Shown piece after piece: positions 61,961-64,000 of a stretch of 64,000 nucleotides of DNA. The position numbers and the translations under genes are program-made. The notes under the pieces were generated by a model that saw only the letters and a program-made list of their open reading frames with translations, did not search any database and had not been told where the DNA came from. Each line of letters opens with the position of its first letter. Position 1 is the first letter of the stretch. Origin of the DNA: Paralichthys olivaceus (Eukaryota > Chordata > Actinopteri > Pleuronectiformes > Paralichthyidae); the NCBI RefSeq assembly GCF_024713975.1, contig NC_091098.1, positions 20,516,816 through 20,580,815 of the forward strand, written 5' to 3'.

Positions 61961-64000
61961 CCCCCTCTGTGCTGGAGGGACAGGACGGATGCACCAGAAC
62001 TAAACTGTAAGTAAATACAAGTTTGTCTGGCCAATAAAAATATTATGATATTAAAATGAACAGCGGTTTTTGGTCAAATCAAATTTTAAATAAAGTACAA
62101 AGTACAAAGATATTTTGTTAACAAGGGATGAAGAGGCGATTTCACAGTGTTTCTTTATTTGGTCATTTAAAATGTATTGTTCCCCATATCTTCCTCTATT
62201 TTTATTATTTATTATTACATATATTTTGTATGCATTATATATAATATAGAGCACAAGTAAACAACATATTTATAGATGTATTGGAAGCTGGTTAAGTATA
62301 AGTATAAGATGAAAATTAATGACTTCTGGAGAACGGGTGAGATTAAATAAATGTGTACTTCTTCTCAATCTTTTTTGATTATTTAGATTAAATACCCCGC
62401 TTAATCCACTGAACCTGGAAACCCTGAATGAAGAACATAAGTAAACAAACAAGATCTTGACAGCACACACATACTACTAACTATACTAATAAGCAATACT
62501 AACTATACTAACTATACTAAGTGTGGTAAGAATTCCGACATTACTATTACATGTGACTTGTGACATTTCTGTAACAAATACACAAAATGCAGACGTACAA
62601 AAGGTGAATGTCAATTTATTTTTCTATAACAAACAGTAACAAAAGACAGCAGAAAAGATCAGGCAAAGCAATCTTAGAATAGAGAAGTAGATAAGATTCA
62701 TATTTGGATTATACACACCAAACTTGGCTTCCTCCTGCTTACTCTCTATCACTCTCTCTGTCGCTCTCTCTCTCTCTTTACCACACATGCAAACACAGAC
62801 ACACACACACAAACATAGGCATACAAGCCACATCAGTGATAACACACGACAGAGAACAGGAAAATACTTGTCATATTGTACATGTTCAGGTCACAGTAAA
62901 ATGAAACACTGACACAGATTCATTGTAGTACAGAGAAGCCTGTGATTGTCACTTTTGAGTTGTACATTGTTATTCAGCTGTTTGACAGCCAGGTATCTCT
63001 CATTCTCGATTAACCCTGCAAACTGACTGCATCTGTTGTGTTCATTCCCCACTGAGGTACGCAGAGTTACTACAGGATATACTGCAAAGCTGAACTCACA
63101 CAAATAATCCTTTATAATCAATTTTACTGATTTAACTGGAGGAAACAGTTAAAGTGACCAGATGCGTGTCTGATTTCTTTTAAATCAATACATCACAATA
63201 TATGCCTATTTATTAAATCACAGAATGATGGACAGACAGATGATAAAATAAATACATATGTAAAATAAGGCAAGTGTGCTTGTACACCATCTAAAAAATA
63301 AAAACTAACCTCATATACCCCTCTGTCCAATTTTTAGCATTACTTCCTTCATCTAATACATTACAGATGATCGCTAAAGTTTTAACTGACAAAAAGCTGA
63401 AGGGAAGAGTTTTGTTCTGTTCAGAAGACACATAAATAACTTAAATACATTTCTTAAATATGATGCTTCAAAAACACATTCCATCACATGAAATAAACAT
63501 AGTCACTGTCATGATTATAAGACAAGACATTACAAACATAAAGTGAAAGTTTATAAGAGCCAACCTCAACATGACTGACTGAGTGTATTGCACTTTTTGA
63601 AGCGGAGGTGCAGGACATGTTACTGTTCTGTTCCTGTGTTACTTTGGCTTTTTGAGGATCATTCGTTTAAAAAAAAAAGAAATAAAATAAAACAGGCTGA
63701 ATTGCACTAGAATATGAAATATCAAATAATACACATACTGTCACTATAAATTAAAGTGCGAGACAAAGTGGTAATGTAATGTAAAATCCTTATTGAATTT
63801 TAGTATAACACCTCTGAGCTCATATATAAGAGTCATAAATACAACCACAGCGTCTGATCATCAGGGACAATGATAAACACACTTGAGTCTTGATCAGTCA
63901 GCTGTCAACCATGTAGACATATGTAGAGTGAAAACACGTAATGTTAGATCACACAGCAACACGTCACAGTTCAACTAACACAGACAAACCACCCTGATCA
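61961..64000. other. Non-coding right end of the window
   Basis: AT-rich sequence without a recognisable exon. Minor simple repeats are a triple 'ctatactaa' near 62480-62520 and a (CT)n-then-(CA)n block near 62755-62812. Several A-rich poly(A)-like hexamers occur on both strands, so the 3' end of a further gene is possible but unproven. Confidence 0.45.

Overview
The window is vertebrate nuclear DNA from a ray-finned (teleost) fish. The genes have many short coding exons with GT/AG splice sites, the intergenic DNA is full of long (CA)n/(GT)n microsatellites, and several interspersed elements have the sequence typical of teleost MITEs and non-LTR retrotransposon tails. No bacterial, viral or CRISPR-type system was seen.

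Five protein-coding genes can be read exon by exon. From left to right they are: (1) 548-2724 (+), the 3' half of an interferon regulatory factor of the IRF4/8/10 group, most likely irf10, with its DNA-binding domain beyond the left edge; (2) 4255-6468 (-), an ataxin-1 family gene with two coding exons, 681 aa, an AXH domain and an RKRRWSAP motif but no polyglutamine; (3) 34031-42575 (+), dbndd2 (dysbindin domain-containing 2), four coding exons, 214 aa; (4) 46627-52750 (+), a cadherin best matching cdh26, 19 coding exons, 842 aa; (5) 59147-61702 (-), mtg2/gtpbp5, a mitochondrial Obg-family GTPase, six coding exons, 401 aa. All five reconstructions keep an open frame across every junction used.

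The irf10 and ataxin-like genes converge, with poly(A) signals only about 40 bp apart near 3.1 kb. The 27.5 kb from 6.5 to 34 kb has no recognisable coding sequence. It holds more than a dozen dinucleotide arrays, a tetranucleotide cluster near 12.7-13.0 kb, degraded transposon tails and a few AT-motif-rich stretches that may be regulatory. dbndd2 has a 7.1 kb first intron carrying MITEs. The 6 kb between cdh26 and mtg2 and the last 2 kb appear non-coding.

The genes do not form a pathway. Their grouping matters for genome history: IRF + ataxin-1 family + dysbindin family also lie together on human 6p (IRF4, ATXN1, DTNBP1) and 16q (IRF8, ATXN1L, DBNDD1). This window looks like a third, 20q13-type copy (irf10, an ataxin-1 paralogue, dbndd2, with cdh26 and mtg2), of which mammals appear to have lost irf10 and the ataxin copy. 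No undescribed biochemical system was found; that ataxin-1 paralogue is the item most worth following up.
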